DNA of 64,000 nucleotides from Sitta carolinensis. Lineage: Eukaryota > Chordata > Aves > Passeriformes > Sittidae. The notes below the pieces were generated by a model. The model worked only from the letters and a program-made list of their open reading frames with translations. It was not told the origin of the DNA and searched no databases. Below, piece by piece: positions 60,145 to 64,000 of the stretch; position 1 is the first letter of the stretch; every line of letters starts with the position of its first letter. The position numbers were made by a program, and so were the translations under genes. The stretch covers positions 16,038,501 to 16,102,500 of the forward strand of contig CM063283.1 of the NCBI GenBank assembly GCA_032173965.1. Reading direction: 5' to 3'.

Positions 60145-60240
60145 GGTTTTGTTGTTGCTAGTTTTTTGTTTTTGTTTTTTTTGTTTTTTTTTGTTTGTTT
60201 GTTTTTAGAGGTTTTTGTTTGTTTGTTTTTTGTTTTTGAA
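60145..60240. repeat. TTTG-rich low-complexity tract
   Basis: T runs broken by single G bases, including GTTTGTTTGTTTTT stretches. On the minus strand it gives a lysine/asparagine-rich open frame that is not a gene. Confidence 0.85.
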
Positions 60241-61500
60241 ATTTGTTTACTTGTTTGCATTTTAAATTAAAACCCACTACCTCAGCAAAGCCCTGTTCAG
60301 CACACATCTATGATATAGCTAAAACAGAAAATGACAAACTCTCTAGAAATACCTTACCCCCAGCAGCTTCAGTCTTTAAAAGTAACAGTAGTGATGCCAT
60401 TTACTACTTCAAATAAACCTAGAAACAATTATATGCTTTTGACTGATGTTACACATTAAGGCCAGGGTGAACCAATTCCAGCCTCTCACCTAAGCTCCTC
60501 TCTCTCAAGTGTATGAATGGTACAGTATTTCTGTAAAAACCCAGGTAACAGTCATATTTGCAATTATATCCATTTCCTATTAAATTCTATGGATTTACAT
60601 TTTAAGAATTATCCAACTATCAAGTTCCATTTACAGCTTCTCAGAGTTGGACTCATGCAGCTGAAGAAGACAGTGTTCCCAGTAATCCACGGCTCTCAGG
60701 TCACGGCAAAGAGGCAGTGATGCCCTGTGGCACTGTACTCCCCACTTTGAAAAAGTCACTATTAAAGTCACCTTATTGATCCAGTTTCAGTTTACACCAA
60801 GATTATTTATTTTTCCTGTAACAGTAGGCCTACAAATGAGCAATGACAGACAGGAAGCCTGGAGATGACACACATCCTCCTGATAAGCACAGATAAAGAG
60901 CTCTTAAGGCTTTGAGGCCCTGCATTCTTAGAAGTCAAATTCTCCCCTATGCAGTACCCCAAGCACACCATCAGGGTGTGCCTTCCACTGTTTAACAGCA
61001 CTTCAGAAGAGAATAATCATTTATCTGAAATCTATTTATTGTGTTCCGTGGTACTCAGTATTCTAATAACTAACTTCAGTAAACACCCAAGTTGTATTTT
61101 GCCTTGCACAGATGGTTTCAGACATAAGACACAATGATGTTACAGAAGGACAATAGGTGTCAAAGATGTGAAAATAAAGTTTTACTGTACAGACCAAAAG
61201 TAACAAAAAGTAATCAACATGTCAGTACAAAATTGCAAGAAATTTGTGAAAAAAATAGTTAAAGTGGTGAAGGAGAGGTTCTAAACACAATAGCAGCACT
61301 CCTTCACACTTTGGACCGTGTGCAAATGCAGCAATAATACAATACCTGTATTTACGAAACAGAGGTAAGGAAACAGCAGGTAAAGCTCAGCTCCTACTGT
61401 GACAGTCACAGGCCTGCCACCATCTGGGTAAGAACAAGGCTTCTGTTACTCAAGGAAAAGAGTCAGGTGTAGAGTTCATGCACTAATGCTACTCTTCAGC

Positions 61501-61839
61501 TTATGCTGTTGACAGCTTGTCAATTAGATCATCAACAGTATTCACAAGGAGCTTTGTATCCTCTTTGTCACTCATCCGATGCTGGCCGATTTTGCGGAGG
61601 ATAACATCACATCCTTGCTCAAAACACGGTTAGCAACTTGCATAGAGATCTGCCAAGGGACATCACCATCCTCCATGCCATGGATAAGGCGGATGGGACA
61701 AGTTACAGGAATAGGACTATTCAGCACGCAGTGATTTTTCTGCTTCTCTGATAAAATCATAGGTCACCAAGTAATATCCTTCCTTATTTTGTTTTGTTTG
61801 ATACTTCCATTCACCCTTTTCTTCTATTTCTTTTTGTGC
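61501..61839 (-). CDS. ABHD10: ABHD10 coding exon 5 (two apparent single-base indels, stop)
   Basis: 339 nt, a multiple of three despite two lesions because they cancel. It reads AQKEIEEKGEWKYQTKQNKE, GYYLVTYDFIREAE, then (other frame) HCVLNSPIPVTCPIRLIHGM, EDGDVPWQISMQVANRVLSK, DV, then (first frame) VILRKIGQHRMSDKEDTKL and LVNTVDDLIDKLSTA with TAA at 61501-61503. Acceptor TTTATAG ends at 61840. Confidence 0.92.
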
Positions 61840-64000
61840 CTATAAAAAAAGAGAGCAAAGAATGGGCAAAACAGATATTAAAAGTACTTAAGAGTACAAC
61901 TTAATTCTGTTCTAAAAGCAGTAAAACTCCCCAAGGCATAAAATTTCACCTTGTTCTTTGTTTTAGCAGAAGTGTATTTCTGTTCTCCTTACAGCATCTA
62001 AGAAGACAAAATCCCTTACCATGTCACAAAAGCTGCTCTCCAAACCTCTCCTGCAAATTAATCTAGTTAAAATTCACCAATTAAATTAAGTTTCTTGGGC
62101 AGAATCTATCAGAAAACAAAAGTATGTATAGCCACCATGAACAGTAAATCTCCTTGGCTTCAATCATTTTACTGATCCTCAAATAAGGAGAAATCCTAGG
62201 GAAAAGACATTTTCCAGTGATTAGTCTTTCCAGTCTTTGCCACAATAGGTGTCTCAAAATACTTCCAGTTTCTTAAGTATTTTCAGATTCTGAGCCCTAA
62301 ATAATAATACTGACATTACAATACTACTACTACCTTAGGAAAAACCCAAGCAAATTGGGAAAATATTTTCATTATTCTAAAGCACACATTATTTATTGCC
62401 ATGTAACACCTCATTTACTTTCCTGAAGACTAGACATTATTACCATCAAGGAAGCATCTCAGAAGGGCAGTTCCCACTACGAAAATCTTATAGTCTTTAC
62501 AAACACACTAATCTGAAAAATTTCCTTTCTATGCACACAACCTGTGTCATACTCATCTCATCCAGTGCCACCTCAACTGCCTGTGTGGGCACTTCGTCAC
62601 CCTTCAAAGTGCAAGGATCCAATTCCAATCCAAATCTAAGATATTCAATACTGAAATCCAATGGACTGCAAACAGCAGGGATCTGACTTCACGTCCTCTG
62701 AATCGCAGTATTATAAGCACACACTGAGATGCTCAAACTAGTCTCATACTGTAAGCTCACATTAATCAAACACAGAAAACTTACCCTAAAATTTTCAGGA
62801 AAAGTACAGTTTAAATAACATTATTTCTTAAATTCTCGATAAAATTTTAAGACTGAACAAAAGTCAACCATCAACATGTACCTCAATGGGAAGCCTCTTA
62901 AAAGTTGTTACAAGGTGATCTGCTGCTACAGCTACTCCAACCAGAGCAGCTACTTTATCTGGGCGTGCTATTGCAGCATGAAGCATCAGCCACCCACCCA
63001 TGCTGGAGCCCACCAGTATCTGGAAAAGAAAATTAAAAAAGAGAAGAAAATATAGTATTTTACAGGAAATGGCTAATAGGTTTTTTCTTCTTGCACAAAG
63101 TATCAGTTTTCACTTGGTATAACTATTTAAACCTTGGGCATAATCCTGCTGTCCTTACCCAGGCAGAACTGCTGTCACTTCCAGGGGAAATTTTGCCTGA
63201 GTAAGCACCACAAGATCTGGTATTTATTATTCTGTTTGGCATGGCTGGTTATTGCTGTCTGAGACTGAACACTGTAAACAAAATGAGAGTTGAAACAATT
63301 CAGTATAATAAGCATACTTTTATGTTTCCTTCTCAAGATAAATGCACATGGTAAAGGCTCAGTGCAGTGAAAGAAGTAAACAAAAGCAATTCATAATAAA
63401 AAATTGTTTTAAACACAATACTAGGTATTTCTAGGTTGTAGGAGATTCCAGGTTTCTCACAGTAATTTCTAAAGTAACTGAAGAAATCAATGCTGCTTCT
63501 CCTGCCTGTTTTTTAAAGATATTTAATCATATAGAGTATCTTGTAATCTTCCTGCAAATCCTTTAATGAATGCATCAGCATAGGACAGTGACACACTTTT
63601 TCATTAACAGGGCCACATTGCACTGGAACAATTCCTCGTCCCCTGTCAGGTGGCAACTCTACCATGAGGCTTTCTGAGACTCTCTAGGACAACAGCCCTG
63701 CTCTGGAAGCAGCAGCTTCTAATAAAAAACCTCCAGGAGGTCCTGCCAACCCATGCTTCCATGATTGTGTGACCTTCCTGCTTGCAAAAGAGCGTCTATG
63801 AATATGAACTCTCAAATGATTCAGCCTGGAAGTGAGCAGGTGTCAGCTGCTGAGGAAAAGCTACTGTTGACCAGAGCCATTATGGCATATTTTTGATCAA
63901 GGTTCTACCCTGAGGGAAAAGCAGCATTCTATATTTAAAAATAAAATATAACCTGTGGTCCATCTGTAAGTTCATCCAGTATAGACAGAACATCTTTTCT
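61501..64000 (-). CDS. ABHD10: ABHD10 (mitochondrial acyl-protein thioesterase), 3' part; 5' end off window
   Basis: Alpha/beta-hydrolase acting in mitochondria as an S-depalmitoylase, also known to hydrolyse acyl glucuronides. Three exons are seen: 63953-64000 (partial), 62882-63019 and 61501-61839. Exon 4 holds the nucleophile elbow GSSMG. Exon 5 holds HGMEDGDVPW with the presumed catalytic Asp and, near the end, QHRMS with the catalytic His. The protein ends DDLIDKLSTA. In exon 5 an extra A at about 61733-61737 breaks the frame and a missing G at about 61609-61612 restores it, so 61612-61733 reads in another frame than the rest. Conservation on both sides argues for base-call errors. The mitochondrial targeting region and first exons are beyond the right edge. 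Confidence 0.93.
61840..62881 (-). other. ABHD10 intron 4
   Basis: 1.04 kb, AT-rich, canonical borders. No repeat recognised. Confidence 0.6.
62882..63019 (-). CDS. ABHD10: ABHD10 coding exon 4 (nucleophile elbow)
   Basis: 46 codons: ILVGSSMGGWLMLHAAIARP, DKVAALVGVAVAADHLVTTF, KRLPIE. The G-S-S-M-G motif is the GXSXG nucleophile site, with the second Ser expected to be catalytic. Acceptor TTTCCAG ends at 63020; donor GTACAT starts at 62881. Confidence 0.96.
63020..63952 (-). other. ABHD10 intron 3
   Basis: 0.93 kb, canonical borders. No repeat recognised. Confidence 0.6.
63953..64000 (-). CDS. ABHD10: ABHD10 coding exon 3 (partial)
   Basis: Sixteen codons, RKDVLSILDELTDGPQ, running in from the right edge and ending in phase 0 at donor GTTATA (63952). 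This is the helix before the nucleophile elbow. Confidence 0.9.

Noticed and set aside
60072..60260. Lysine-rich minus-strand frame
   Set aside because: Translation of a TTTG-rich low-complexity tract.

Overview
The window is vertebrate nuclear DNA, most likely from a bird and probably a songbird. The reasons are many decayed CR1 LINE fragments, several LTRs matching avian ERV types I know from memory, compact GT-AG introns, and three single-copy genes in the order ABHD10 - TAGLN3 - TMPRSS7. These genes sit side by side and in the same relative orientation on human 3q13.2. All three are on the minus strand here. There are no bacterial-type operons, CRISPR arrays or tRNA/rRNA genes that I can see.

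Layout from left to right. At 1-19952 are the first nine coding exons of TMPRSS7 (matriptase-3), with the 3' half running off the left edge. The exons join in frame with no lesion and give the N-terminal 381 residues: a short cytosolic tail, a transmembrane anchor, the SEA domain, CUB1 and the start of CUB2. From 19953 to about 41 kb is an intergenic stretch with no gene I can support. It is built largely from LTR and CR1 debris, including a 0.96-kb LTR beside a partial inverted relative, a CpG-dense LTR-like patch, an ordered pentanucleotide repeat and a 23-bp perfect hairpin. At 41425-50969 are the four coding exons of TAGLN3 (transgelin-3/NP25). From about 51 to 61.5 kb is intergenic DNA plus the probable ABHD10 3' UTR. 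At 61501-64000 are the last three exons of ABHD10, a mitochondrial acyl-protein thioesterase, with the 5' exons off the right edge.

The three genes are neighbours by conserved synteny and have no known shared pathway. I did not find a new biological system. The most notable result is that TAGLN3 and ABHD10, conserved spliced genes, carry three apparent single-base indels (one in TAGLN3 exon 4, two mutually compensating in ABHD10 exon 5), all in short A or G runs. Consensus errors in the assembly explain this best. An automated annotation would probably split these genes or call them pseudogenes. Family assignments rest on recognising the protein sequences; no database search was run.
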